NCBI GenBank assembly: GCA_964640085.1
Contig: CAZXFA010000001.1
Span: 248,001-312,000 of the forward strand
Length of the DNA: 64,000 bases
Source of the DNA: CAZXFA01 sp964640085
GTDB taxonomy: Bacteria; Actinomycetota; UBA4738; HRBIN12
Direction: 5' to 3'
Below the pieces are notes generated by a model. It saw only the letters and a list, made by a program, of their open reading frames with translations, did not search any database and was not told the origin of the DNA. The position numbers and the translations under genes were made by a program. Shown one piece after another: positions 1 to 8,372 of this stretch. Position 1 is the stretch's first letter. Every line of letters starts with the position of its first letter.

Positions 1-534
1 CTCCAGGTGGAACTGGATCCCCCAGACGGTCTCGCTCACCCGGTAGGCCTGGACCGGGACCCGGTCGCCGGTGACGAGCAGGACGGCCCCGTCCGGGAGC
101 TCGTAAGTGTCCTCGTGCCACTGGAGCACCATCTCTCCGTCCTCGAGGAACGACAGGAGCGGGTCGGCGGCCGCCGACGCAGTCGGTCGGATCGGCTCGA
201 ATCCCACCTCCTTCGCCGGGGCCTTCGTGACCTCGATCCCCAGCGCCCGGGCCAGGATCTGGGAGCCGAGGCAGATCCCCAGGTAGGGGACCCCGGCCTC
301 GAGCACCCGCCGCGTATGGTCACGAACGGCGGCCAGGTGGGGGTGCTCGTGGACCTGGTCCACGTTGGCCGTCCCCCCGAACGTGACCACGCCTGCCACC
401 TCTTCGGGCGAGGGCAGCTCGACCCCGGCCACAGCGTTCACCGTCCGGACGTCGAGCCCGGCCCAGGCGAGCGCGGAGGTGGCCACCCCGAAGCTCTCGT
501 AGCGATCGTTCCGGATCAGCAGGACGGGCCCCAC
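1..534 (-). CDS. Class I glutamine amidotransferase domain protein (3' end cut by window edge)
   Basis: Reading leftward from a GTG, 178 codons run off the window edge without a stop. The product has the GATase1 fold: the nucleophile elbow GICLGSQILA carries the catalytic Cys, and the His of FHLE lies at the very edge. Such domains hydrolyse glutamine or gamma-glutamyl amides and pass on ammonia; GMP-synthase-like and PuuD-like families look alike here. No synthetase domain is visible upstream, so a stand-alone amidase is likely. The divergent neighbour is an aminotransferase fragment, followed by dehydrogenase genes, which would suit amine or amino-acid catabolism (inference). The start is the first GTG in frame near the beginning of the similarity; there is no clear ribosome site. 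Confidence 0.85.
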   Translation of the reverse strand, partial: MGPVLLIRNDRYESFGVATSALAWAGLDVRTVNAVAGVELPSPEEVAGVVTFGGTANVDQVHEHPHLAAVRDHTRRVLEAGVPYLGICLGSQILARALGIEVTKAPAKEVGFEPIRPTASAAADPLLSFLEDGEMVLQWHEDTYELPDGAVLLVTGDRVPVQAYRVSETVWGIQFHLE

Positions 535-734
535 GGCACCCCAGGGTACGCGGAGACCCCGTCCCGGGGCCCGCGGTGAGCGTCGGACTATGCGGCGTGC
601 ACGCCCCGGGCCGAGCGGGACGTGGCGGACGCCCGTGGCCTGGGCCTGGGGACATCGGCTTGGCTCCGACCGTTCCGAACCCGGAGGTCCGGTCCGGCGG
701 ACCGGGGACCGGAGGAGGAGGGGAAGGTGGCCGG

Positions 735-1295
735 ATGTCCGAGGCGCTGACCGGCGGCGGCCGCAGCCGCGTATTCGAACTCGAGCTCGGCCGCAGCTGC
801 CGGGCGGTGGTGCGCGGGGAAGGCGTCTGGGTGGAGGACTCGGACGGCCGGCGGTACCTGGACGCGATGAGCGGCGGCTCGACGGCCGCCACCCTGGGCC
901 ACGGGCGGCGGGACATCGTCGCCGCGGCCCGCGCCCAGGCCGAGCGTTTGGCCTACGTGCACACCGAACGCCTCACGAACCCGCTCCAGGAGCGCCTGGC
1001 CGAGAAGTTCGTGGCCGTGGCGCCCGAGGGGCTCACCCGCGCCCGGTTCGCGACCAGTGGTTCGGACGCGAACGAGATGGCGATCCAGCTGGCCCGCGCT
1101 TACCACGTCGAGCGCGGGGAGCCGCAGCGCTGGCAGGTGATCTCGCCCGCACGAGGGATCCGATGCAACGCGTTGTGCCCGGGCCCGATCGAGACCCCGC
1201 TGCTCACGGAGCTCCTTTCCGAAGAGGCCGCGCGCCGACGTCGGTTCGTCTACATCCCGATGGGGCGCCTGGGATCCAGGCCACGAACGACGTGA
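735..1295 (+). pseudogene. Class III aminotransferase N-terminal fragment fused to a short-chain dehydrogenase C-terminal fragment
   Basis: The ATG follows a good GGAGGAGG ribosome site. Residues 1 to about 140 match the start of PLP-dependent class III aminotransferases (small N-terminal domain, then TSGSDANEMAIQLARAY). At about position 1156 the similarity stops abruptly at ISPAR and changes in frame to the conserved tail of an SDR dehydrogenase (GIRCNALCPGPIETPLL, then IPMGRLG). The aminotransferase lacks its PLP lysine and its last 250 or so residues, so it cannot be active. The SDR tail belongs to the dehydrogenase read from the opposite strand just downstream. Both ends of the SDR piece carry GGATCC. 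It could be a real rearrangement or a cloning/assembly chimera. Confidence 0.8.
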
Positions 1296-1720
1296 CGTTG
1301 ATGATCGAACCGCCACCGCTCGCGAGGATCGCCGGGACCCCGAACTTGCATCCGAACGCCACGCCCGTAACGTTGATCGCGAGGGTGCGGTCCCACACGG
1401 CCGCCTCCGTCGAGTCGACCGACCCATCCTCGGGGAGCATCACGCCCGCGTTGTTGCAGAGCACGTGGAGGGCGCCGAACGCGTCGACCGCGGTCTCCAC
1501 CATCGCCTTCGCATCGGCTTCCTTCGAGACGTCGGCGTGGACGTATCGGGCGCTCCGGCCCGCGCTCGCGATCTCGTCGGCGACCGAGCTGCCGGCCTCG
1601 TCCGCAACATCGGTCAGGACGACTCTGGCGCCCCTCGCCGGCGAAGAGCCTCGCCGCGACCATCCCCATGCCGCTCGCGCCCCCCGTGATCAGCGCGACC
1701 TTGCCGTCGAGCCGTCCCGT
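1271..1720 (-). pseudogene. Short-chain dehydrogenase/reductase, broken
   Basis: The N-terminal two thirds of a classical SDR: the cofactor loop TGGASGMG, then NNAG, then the Ser-bearing IINVTSFVAW near position 1275. A single extra base in a run of four Cs at 1631-1634 shifts the frame between LFAGEG and ARVVLTD. After FVAW the similarity ends at a GGATCC; the YxxxK active site is absent and the gene's tail is found inverted at 1157-1275. The codon where translation should start is ACG, correctly spaced from a GAAGGAGA ribosome site, which suggests a lost ATG. Frameshift, inversion, deletion and altered start all point to a dead gene unless the assembly is wrong. Confidence 0.8.
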
Positions 1721-1766
1721 CGCGCTTTCTCCTTCGTCCGATGCGGGGCCGCAGCATACCCAACGT

Positions 1767-2174
1767 TCAGGGCTCGCCGGGCAGGCGAGCCAGTCGCCAG
1801 ACGGCGAGGAGCCCCTCGCGGTCCCCGGGCCAGTTGCGGCGAACCGCATCCGCCCCCGCCCGACGGACGACCGAGCGGAGGACCGCGGCCACGATCACGA
1901 CGTCGTCGGCGTAGCCGATCCCCGGGAGGAAGTCCGGGACCACGTCGAGCGGGAAGGCGAGGTAGGCGAACACGAGCAGGATCCGGAAACGGACGGTGCG
2001 ATCGACGGCGGGATCGGACGTGATGCGTCGGAGTAGCCGGATCGAGTCCGGGAGCAGGCGCAGGGCCGAACGGGCGGTTCCTTCCGCCGGCCGATGGGTC
2101 CACAGGTACGTCACCAGCGCGAGCCAGGCGAGGAGCAGGGCGCCTGCCACGCCGATCACGATCCGCACCGCCAC
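1767..2174 (-). CDS. DUF1232 (YkvA-like) membrane protein
   Basis: 135 residues. One hydrophobic N-terminal segment (about residues 5-22, ending in TYLWTHR) is followed by the DUF1232 signature: a hydrophobic stretch with FPLDVVPDFLPGIGYADD, about residues 80-97. The family is widespread in bacteria and has no firm function; its conserved core is usually described as a membrane-associated helical hairpin. The start is uncertain between GTG codons at 2174 and 2168. It lies between two broken dehydrogenase genes and reads toward the SDR remnant, but is itself intact. Confidence 0.75.
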   Translation of the reverse strand: MAVRIVIGVAGALLLAWLALVTYLWTHRPAEGTARSALRLLPDSIRLLRRITSDPAVDRTVRFRILLVFAYLAFPLDVVPDFLPGIGYADDVVIVAAVLRSVVRRAGADAVRRNWPGDREGLLAVWRLARLPGEP

Positions 2175-2251
2175 CTCAGCCGCCTGGCTCCGGGTATCGG
2201 GATCCGACCGTCCACGCCTATCATCTGCCCATCCGGTGGTGGAGGGAGACC

Positions 2252-3716
2252 ATGAGCGACGCGATGAGCACCATCCTGACCGAGCGGCTGGTACTGGGGG
2301 GACGTCGCCCGGACCCGGCCGAGGGGCGGACCTACACAGCGATCGAACCCGCGACGGCCGAGCCGCTGGCGGAGTGGCGCAGGCCGGGCCCGAGGACGCC
2401 CGACGTGCGGTCGGGATCGCGCACGATGCGTTCGAGGGGGGTGCCTGGGGGAGGGCAAGCGCCCGGGAGCGGGGGCGCGTCCTACTGCGAGCGTCCGCGC
2501 TCATCCGCGAACGGCTGGAGGAGCTCGCTCGTCTGGAGGCGCGGAACGGCGGGAAGCCGATCGGGGCGGCCCGGGGCGAGATCGACATCGTGGCCAACGT
2601 CTTCGAGTACTGGGGCGGGGCCGCCAACAAGATCTTCGGGGAGACGATCCCGATCGTGCCGCCGGGACTGAACGTAACCCTGCGCGTAACCCTGCGCGAG
2701 CCGGTCGGCGTCTGCGTCCTCATCACCCCGTGGAACTTCCCCGCCGCGATCGCCAGCTGGAAGATCGGGCCCGCGCTCGCCTGCGGGAACACGGCGGTGG
2801 TCAAGCCCGCGAGCCAGACGCCGCTGACCACACTGGCGCTCGGCGACATCCTGACCGAGGCCGGCCTGCCGGAGGGAACCGTGTCCGTGCTGCCGGGTCC
2901 GGGGTCCACCACGGCCGCCGCCCTGATCTCCGATCCGCGGTGGCCAAGATCGGGTTCACCGGCTCCACCGAGGTCGGTGTCACCGTGATGCAGGCGGCGG
3001 CGGAGAACATCGCTCGCGTCTCGCTTGAGCTCGGGGGCAGGTCCGCGAACGTCGTGTTCGCGGACGCGGACCTGGACGTCTGCATCGAGAAGTCGGTCTG
3101 GTCGGTGTTCGACAACGCGGGGCAGGACTGCTGCGCGCGTTCCCGCGCGTTCGTGCAGCGCCCGATCTACGACGACTACGTCGAGCGCTTCGCGAAACGA
3201 ACGGCCGAGATCCGGGTCGGCGATCCGATGGACGGGTCCACCGAGATGGGGCCGCTGATCTCCGCCGGTCAACGCGAGACGTCCCTCTACTACCTCGATC
3301 TCGGGGTCGAGGAGGGCGCCCGCAGGGTCGTGGGGGGCGAGGAGCTCGACTCGCCGGGCTTCTTCCTCGGGCCGGCGCTGCTCGCCGACGTGGACAACTC
3401 CTGGCGCGTGGCGCAGGAGGAGATCTTCGGGCCGGTGGCCTGCGCGATCCCGTTCGACACCGAGGAGGAGGCCATCGCGGTGGCGAACGACTCGCCCTAC
3501 GGGCTGTCCGGATCGATCTGGACCCAGAACCTCGGCCGCGCGATCCGCGTGGCCAAGGCGATCCGCACCGGTGTCCTGTCGGTGAACTCCGCGAGCAGCG
3601 TCCACACCGAGGCGCCGTTCGGGGGCTTCAAGCGGAGCGGGCTGGGGCGCGAGATGGGGATGCACGCCGTGAACCTCTACACGGAAGTGAAGAACGTCTA
3701 CTTCGCCGAGGAATAG
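2252..3716 (+). pseudogene. Aldehyde dehydrogenase, two frameshifts
   Basis: Concatenating three frames gives an almost complete NAD(P)-dependent aldehyde dehydrogenase of about 485 residues: TPWNFP, the Rossmann region IGFTGSTEVG, the general-base LELGG, the catalytic Cys in AGQDCCARSR, EEIFGPV, and the C-terminal FGGFKRSGLGRE. One G is missing near 2373 (WRR where EVAQ is expected) and another near 2941 (PRWP where PRVAKIG is expected). A 12-base tandem duplication at 2674-2697 adds four residues. The ATG at 2252 follows GGAGGGAG. Catalytic residues remain, so this is either a recent pseudogene or two single-base sequence errors. It would oxidise an aldehyde made by the neighbouring aminotransferase or SDR. 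Confidence 0.85.
2674..2697 (+). repeat. 12-bp perfect tandem duplication inside the aldehyde dehydrogenase
   Basis: The unit GTAACCCTGCGC occurs twice head to tail, in frame, and encodes VTLRVTLR where one VTLR is expected before the EPVGV of the family. It inserts four residues without shifting the frame. Confidence 0.85.
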
Positions 3717-3730
3717 GCAGGGATCCGGGC

Positions 3731-4747
3731 GTGTCGATGGATGCTTGGCGCGGGGCGCTCCGCGCGGATCCCCTGCCCTGGCTCCTCGAGGAGGAGACCC
3801 CGGCGATCCGGCACCTCACCCTCCGGAGCCTGCTGGACGAGCCGGAGGCCGCGGCGAGCGTGCGCCGGGCCCGGGCTGGGGCGATGCGCCGGGACCCGAT
3901 CGCAACGATCCTGGAGCACCAGCATCCGGAGGGGTGGTGGGTGAAGCCGGGGCCCGGCTACGGACCGAAGTACACGGGCACCGTCTGGTCGGTGATCTTC
4001 CTCGACCAGATGGGCGCCGACCCGCGCGACCGACGGATCCGCGCCACCTGCCGGTACGTGCTCTCGAACGCGATTGCGTCGAACGGTGGTTTCGGCATCT
4101 CGGGACGGGCTGAGGAGCGCTCTCCGCCTCCCTCGGCCGTGGTGCACTGCCTGAACGGTAACCTGCTCCGCGCGATGATCGGCTTCGGGTACCTGGAGGA
4201 CGAGAGGGTGCGGGCCGCGGTCGACTGGCAGGCGCGCTCGATCACCGGGGAGGGGTTCGACCGCTACTACGCTTCCGGCACGAGCGGACCGGGCTTCGGC
4301 TGCGCCGTGAACGGGCAGCTGCCGTGCGGCTGGGGGGCGATCAAAGCGCTCCGCGCCCTGGCCCGGATCCCACCGGACGCGCGCGCCCCGCACGTCCGGC
4401 GTGCGATCGCCGAGGGGGTCCGGTTCCTCCTGTCGCGCGATCCCTCCGAAGCGGACTACCCCACCGACACGCGGGTGAGCTCGTCGTGGTTCAAGCTCGG
4501 GTTCCCGTCCGGCTACGTGGCCGACGTGCTCCAGAACCTGGAGGTCCTCGCCGAGCTGGGGCACGGGCGAGATCGACGTCTGTCCCGCGCCGTCGAGCTG
4601 GTCCTGTCGAAACAGGACGCGCAGGGGCGATGGACCAACGAGTACCCCTACCGCGGCAAGCTGTGGGCCGACGTCGACGCTCCGCGATCGCCGAGCAAGT
4701 GGGTCACGCTCCGCGCCTGCTCCCTGCTGCGTCGAGTGCTCGGGTGA
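3731..4747 (+). CDS. Terpene-cyclase/prenyltransferase-like alpha-toroid protein
   Basis: 338 residues from GTG 3731 (an ATG two codons later is equally plausible). Repeated helical segments with Gly/Trp turn motifs, such as EGWWVKPG, NGGFG, CGWGAIKALRAL and QDAQGRWTNE, indicate the alpha/alpha-barrel (squalene-cyclase/prenyltransferase-like) fold. The DXDD acid motif of squalene-hopene cyclases is not seen, and the length is about half that of a full cyclase, so cyclisation is unlikely. Similar proteins occur in actinobacteria without an assigned role. It starts 14 bases after the aldehyde dehydrogenase remnant, so it may once have been in the same transcript. Function unknown. Confidence 0.75.
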   Translation: MSMDAWRGALRADPLPWLLEEETPAIRHLTLRSLLDEPEAAASVRRARAGAMRRDPIATILEHQHPEGWWVKPGPGYGPKYTGTVWSVIFLDQMGADPRDRRIRATCRYVLSNAIASNGGFGISGRAEERSPPPSAVVHCLNGNLLRAMIGFGYLEDERVRAAVDWQARSITGEGFDRYYASGTSGPGFGCAVNGQLPCGWGAIKALRALARIPPDARAPHVRRAIAEGVRFLLSRDPSEADYPTDTRVSSSWFKLGFPSGYVADVLQNLEVLAELGHGRDRRLSRAVELVLSKQDAQGRWTNEYPYRGKLWADVDAPRSPSKWVTLRACSLLRRVLG

Positions 4748-4791
4748 CGTCGATGGTCCCGCGGATGGGACCCCATCACGATGCCTCTTGG

Positions 4792-4797
4792 TACATT
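4792..4797 (+). promoter_or_regulatory. Putative -10 box for greA
   Basis: TACATT ten bases before ATG 4808, matching the TANNNT pattern seen before many starts in this window. It supports 4808 rather than the upstream ATG 4781 as the greA start. Confidence 0.35.
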
Positions 4798-4807
4798 CCT
4801 CCCTTCG

Positions 4808-5341
4808 ATGGAACTGCCCGAGGAGCTCGCCAGCCGTCCACCGCGCAAGCCGGGCCTGGAGCCCACGGCCACGCTGACGCTCGAGGCCTACCTGCGGCTG
4901 AGGTCGGAGCTCGCCGAGCTCCAGACCGATGGACGGTCGCGGATCGCCGAGCGCCTGAAGACCGCACGGGAGCACGGTGACATCCGGGAGAACGCGGAGT
5001 ACGACGCCGCCAAGAACGAGCAGGCGCTGATGGAGTCTCGGATCCGGAACCTGGAGCGGATGCTGCGAGACCCGGAGATCGTGGCGGCGCCCCCGGACTC
5101 GGAGGTGGTCGCGTCCGGCATGTTGGTGACCCTGCGGGCGCTCGATGAGGACGACCCCGAGGACGAGACGTACCTGCTCGCTGAGTCGGCCGAGGAGCGG
5201 GCCCCCGGAGTGCGGACGATCACCACGACTTCCCCGCTCGGCAGCGCCGTGCTCGGCGCTCGGCTCGACGACGAGGTCTCCTACGAGGCGCCCGGTGGAA
5301 CCTTCCATTACCTCGTGGTCGGGTTCGACCCCCGAACCTAG
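4808..5341 (+). CDS. greA: Transcription elongation factor GreA
   Basis: 177 residues. The N-terminal coiled-coil hairpin carries the acidic tip that reaches into the RNA polymerase secondary channel (GDIRENAEYDAAKNEQ), and the C-terminal FKBP-like domain ends in SYEAPGGTFHYLVVGF. GreA stimulates cleavage of backtracked RNA by RNA polymerase. The sequence is more divergent than housekeeping GreA, with an acidic linker around LDEDDPEDETY, so a secondary Gre factor is possible. An ATG at 4781 in the same frame would add nine residues; 4808 is preferred because TACATT lies at leaderless spacing before it. Confidence 0.85.
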   Translation: MELPEELASRPPRKPGLEPTATLTLEAYLRLRSELAELQTDGRSRIAERLKTAREHGDIRENAEYDAAKNEQALMESRIRNLERMLRDPEIVAAPPDSEVVASGMLVTLRALDEDDPEDETYLLAESAEERAPGVRTITTTSPLGSAVLGARLDDEVSYEAPGGTFHYLVVGFDPRT

Positions 5342-5369
5342 ACCTCCAGCGCCGCGGCCGCGCGGGCGG

Positions 5370-5375
5370 TAGCCT
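5370..5375 (+). promoter_or_regulatory. Putative -10 box (TAGCCT) for a leaderless transcript
   Basis: TAGCCT ends eight bases before ATG 5384, and no Shine-Dalgarno sequence lies between. Transcription would start at or next to the A of the ATG. Confidence 0.5.
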
Positions 5376-5383
5376 CGCCGGGG

Positions 5384-6070
5384 ATGGACAAAGGCCGGAC
5401 GACTCGAGAGCCCGGAGCGCCCGAGGATCCGCCCCGGGTCCGCGACATGCCGGCACCCCGGCGGGCGACCGGTCTGGCGGCTCGCCCGATGCGGTGGGTC
5501 TTCACATGGCCGTACCGGTTGGCGCTCGCGGGCGCGTACCGAGCGGGGTTCCGTCCCTGGCAGCTGACCCTGCTGGCGCTGGCGACCAACGTATGGGTCG
5601 GGGTCCTCCTGCTCCGAGGGGATCGGTTCGTGCCGGGGGCCCTGCTGATCCCGGCCGGGCTCCTCGACATCCTCGATGGCGCCGTCGCCCGCCTCCGGGG
5701 GGAGGCGAGCCGCTCCGGCGCCTTCCTGGACGCGGTCCTGGACCGGGTCTCCGACGTGATCCTCTTCGGTTGCCTGTACTGGTCGCTCGTGGCTCAGGGG
5801 GATCGGCTGGAGGCGGCCCTCGCGCTCGCCACGATGGTGATATCGCTGGCCGTGAGCCATATCCGAGCCGAGGCCGAGGCGGCGGGGGTCACCCTCTCCG
5901 AGGGCCTCTTCCAACGACTCGAGCGCTACGTGGCGATGATGATCGGGCTGATGGTTCCCAGTATGTTGCTTCCTGCGCTCGCCGTGCTCACGGCGCTGGG
6001 CGGCATCACGGTGGCGCAGCGAGGCTGGAACGCGTGGGCGCGGATCCGCGCGGCAGGCACGTCCGGATGA
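5384..6070 (+). CDS. CDP-alcohol phosphatidyltransferase family protein
   Basis: 228 residues, an integral membrane protein with about six helices. The family signature is complete: DGAVAR, then G and two Asp in SGAFLDAVLDRVSD (pattern DGxxAR-x8-G-x3-D-x3-D). These enzymes displace CMP from a CDP-alcohol such as CDP-diacylglycerol to make phospholipids (phosphatidylinositol, phosphatidylglycerol phosphate, archaetidyl-type lipids); the acceptor cannot be read from sequence. The next gene's ATG overlaps this TGA, so the two are translationally coupled, an odd partner for a lipid enzyme. Confidence 0.9.
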   Translation: MDKGRTTREPGAPEDPPRVRDMPAPRRATGLAARPMRWVFTWPYRLALAGAYRAGFRPWQLTLLALATNVWVGVLLLRGDRFVPGALLIPAGLLDILDGAVARLRGEASRSGAFLDAVLDRVSDVILFGCLYWSLVAQGDRLEAALALATMVISLAVSHIRAEAEAAGVTLSEGLFQRLERYVAMMIGLMVPSMLLPALAVLTALGGITVAQRGWNAWARIRAAGTSG

Positions 6071-6414
6071 TCGGGGTCGAGATGGACGACGGGTTCCAAG
6101 CGGTAGCGTCGCTGGCCGAGGTCCCCGAGGGGGAGCTGCGCGCCTTCGACCTGCCACAGGGACGGATCGCGGTCGTGCGCGTGGAACAGGAGATCTTCGC
6201 CTTCGGTGACGAGTGCACCCACGAGGGTTGCTCGCTAGCCGAGGGGGAGCTCGGCGGGCAGGAGGAGTCGGTGGTCTGCCCGTGTCACGGGAGCGAGTTC
6301 GACCTGCGCACCGGCGAGCCCCTCGTGGGCCCCGCCGAAGACCCGGTCGCTGTGTTCGCTGTCCGGGAGCGGGACGGCTGGATCGAGATCGGGGCAGTGG
6401 TCGAGGGGAGCTGA
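6067..6414 (+). CDS. Rieske-type [2Fe-2S] ferredoxin
   Basis: 115 residues with both Rieske ligand pairs: CTHEGC (Cys and His, about residues 49-51) and CPCHGSEFD (Cys and His, about residues 70-73). There is no signal peptide or membrane helix, so it is a small soluble ferredoxin like those serving non-haem oxygenases. No oxygenase lies nearby. Its ATG overlaps the stop of the phosphatidyltransferase gene (ATGA), indicating coupled translation. Confidence 0.9.
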   Translation: MIGVEMDDGFQAVASLAEVPEGELRAFDLPQGRIAVVRVEQEIFAFGDECTHEGCSLAEGELGGQEESVVCPCHGSEFDLRTGEPLVGPAEDPVAVFAVRERDGWIEIGAVVEGS

Positions 6415-6493
6415 CGCGCGTCCGGCGTGGCGCCCCCGGGGAGGAGCGGCTACGCTCCCGGTCCACGCCGGTCGATCTCGTCGGGGAGGATCC

Positions 6494-7873
6494 ATGTCCG
6501 AGGTGCGCACGCGGTTCGACCTCCGGCCGGAGGACATCCCGCCCGCCTGGTTCAACCTGATGCCCGATCTCGCCCAGAAGGTCCAGCCGCTCCCGCCCCT
6601 GAACCCCGCGACAAAGGACCCGCTCGGCCCCGACGATCTCGCGCCGCTGTTCCCGATGTCGCTGATCGGGCAGGAGGTCTCAACCGACCCGTGGATCGAC
6701 ATCCCGGGGCCCGTGATCGACGTCTACCGGCTCTGGCGGCCGACACCACTGTTCCGAGCCACCCGGCTCGAGCAGCATCTCCAGACGCCCGCACGGATCT
6801 ACTTCAAGTACGAGGGCGTCTCGCCGGCCGGCTCCCACAAGCCGAACACCGCCGTACCGCAGGCCTACTTCAACAAGGAGGCGGGGATCCGACGGATCGC
6901 AACGGAGACGGGAGCCGGGCAGTGGGGCTCCTCGATGGCGATGGCGTGCAGCTTCTTCGGCCTGCAGTGCACCGTCTACATGGTGCGGGCCTCCTACGAC
7001 CAGAAGCCGTACCGGCGCGTGTTCATGGAGACGTTCGGGGCCGAGGTCCTGCCGTCACCGTCCGAGAGCACCAACGCCGGGCGGGGGATCCTGGCAGAGC
7101 ACCCCGACTCGACCGGGTCCCTGGGCATCGCGATCAGCGAGGCGGTCGAGGACGCGGCGACGAATGAGGACACGAACTACGGGATCGGGAGCGTCCTGGG
7201 TCACGTCCTGCTGCATCAGAGCGTCGTCGGGCTCGAGGCGCAGAAGCAGATGGAGATGGCCGGGGAGCGGCCCGACGTGGTGATCGGCTGTGTGGGAGGC
7301 GGCTCGAACTACGCCGGGATCGCCTACCCGTTCATGGCGGGCCGGCTCCGCGGGGACACGCCGGACATGCGGTTCCTCGCCACCGAGCCAACGGCGTGCC
7401 CCACCCTGACCAAGGGCGTGTTCGCCTACGACTTCGGCGACACGGCGGGGATCACGTTCCTCGCTCCGATGTTCACGCTCGGACACGGGTTCGTCCCGGC
7501 GCCGGTCCACGCTGGCGGACTGCGCTACCACGGCGATGCCCCGTCGCTGTCCCTACTGGTCCGAGAGGGCTACATGGAGGCCGCGGCCTACACGCAGAAC
7601 GCGGTCTTCGAGGCGGCCGTGCTGTTCGCCACGACCCAGGGGATCGTATCGGCTCCCGAGCCCGCGCACGCGATCAAGGGAGCGATCGACGAGGCGATCG
7701 CCGCCCGGGAGGCCGGGCAGGAACGGGTGATCCTGTTCAACCTGTGCGGGCACGGACACTTCGACATGCAGGCCTACGACGACTACCTGAACGGCCGGCT
7801 CCCCGAGGTGGAGTTCGATCCGGCCCAGGAGGAGGAGGCGCTCGCCGGGCTGCCCGGCGTGCCGATCGGCTGA
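6494..7873 (+). CDS. trpB: Tryptophan synthase beta chain, TrpB2 type
   Basis: 459 residues, the length of the TrpB2 subgroup, with its long N-terminal extension (RPEDIPPAWFNLMPDL). The PLP lysine is in GSHKPN (about residue 116), and the phosphate-binding loop is CVGGGSN. The enzyme condenses indole with serine, or in TrpB2 sometimes phosphoserine, to make tryptophan. No trpA or other trp gene is present, which fits the usual solitary, often salvage, role of TrpB2. A GGGGAGGA ribosome site precedes the ATG. The GNAT gene starts one base after the stop. Confidence 0.92.
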   Translation: MSEVRTRFDLRPEDIPPAWFNLMPDLAQKVQPLPPLNPATKDPLGPDDLAPLFPMSLIGQEVSTDPWIDIPGPVIDVYRLWRPTPLFRATRLEQHLQTPARIYFKYEGVSPAGSHKPNTAVPQAYFNKEAGIRRIATETGAGQWGSSMAMACSFFGLQCTVYMVRASYDQKPYRRVFMETFGAEVLPSPSESTNAGRGILAEHPDSTGSLGIAISEAVEDAATNEDTNYGIGSVLGHVLLHQSVVGLEAQKQMEMAGERPDVVIGCVGGGSNYAGIAYPFMAGRLRGDTPDMRFLATEPTACPTLTKGVFAYDFGDTAGITFLAPMFTLGHGFVPAPVHAGGLRYHGDAPSLSLLVREGYMEAAAYTQNAVFEAAVLFATTQGIVSAPEPAHAIKGAIDEAIAAREAGQERVILFNLCGHGHFDMQAYDDYLNGRLPEVEFDPAQEEEALAGLPGVPIG

Positions 7874-7874
7874 G

Positions 7875-8372
7875 ATGGTCGAGGTCCGTCGCCTCGAGGC
7901 GCGCGATCTCGGGGCGATGAACCGCGAGCTGCCGATCTGGAGCGTGTTCGAGTACCTGAGCCGCCTGCGTGCGCAGGAGCGGGGCCACCTCGCGCAGGTG
8001 GTCGCGTGGGACGAGGACCATCCCGTGGGGCGCGGCATGGTGCTCTTCCCCGAGCACGACCAGCTCTCCGATTCGGCGATCCGGGAGGGCTGCGCGGAGG
8101 TGCGGGACGTCTTCGTCGGCCCGGCGTACCGACGCCGGGGGATCGCCCGGACGATCATGGGCTCGCTGGAGGGCGCGGCGCGCGAGCTGGAGATGGTCCG
8201 GGTGGGCCTGGGGGTCGGGCTCGACGAGGGAGCCGCGCCGGCCCGGGCGCTCTACGAGGAGCTGGGCTACCGGCGGGCTCATGGACCGTTCGTGACCAGC
8301 ACGAACCTGGCCGGTGACGACGGCCCGATCCCGGTCGGCGCGGTCCTCGTCTACCTCGTCAAGGACCTGTGA
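7875..8372 (+). CDS. GNAT family N-acetyltransferase
   Basis: 165 residues with the GNAT acetyl-CoA loop, R-R-x-G-I-A-R within FVGPAYRRRGIARTIMGSL (about residues 80-98), followed by LYEELGYRRAHGPF. It transfers an acetyl group from acetyl-CoA to an unknown amine. It begins one base after trpB and is probably co-transcribed. Its 3' end overlaps the convergent sigma-factor gene by 14 bases. Confidence 0.88.
   Translation: MVEVRRLEARDLGAMNRELPIWSVFEYLSRLRAQERGHLAQVVAWDEDHPVGRGMVLFPEHDQLSDSAIREGCAEVRDVFVGPAYRRRGIARTIMGSLEGAARELEMVRVGLGVGLDEGAAPARALYEELGYRRAHGPFVTSTNLAGDDGPIPVGAVLVYLVKDL

Noticed and set aside
3698..6466. A 922-codon open frame on the minus strand
   Set aside because: It is antisense to four well-supported genes; its translation is Arg/Pro/Gly-rich with no domain, the usual shadow of high-GC coding DNA.
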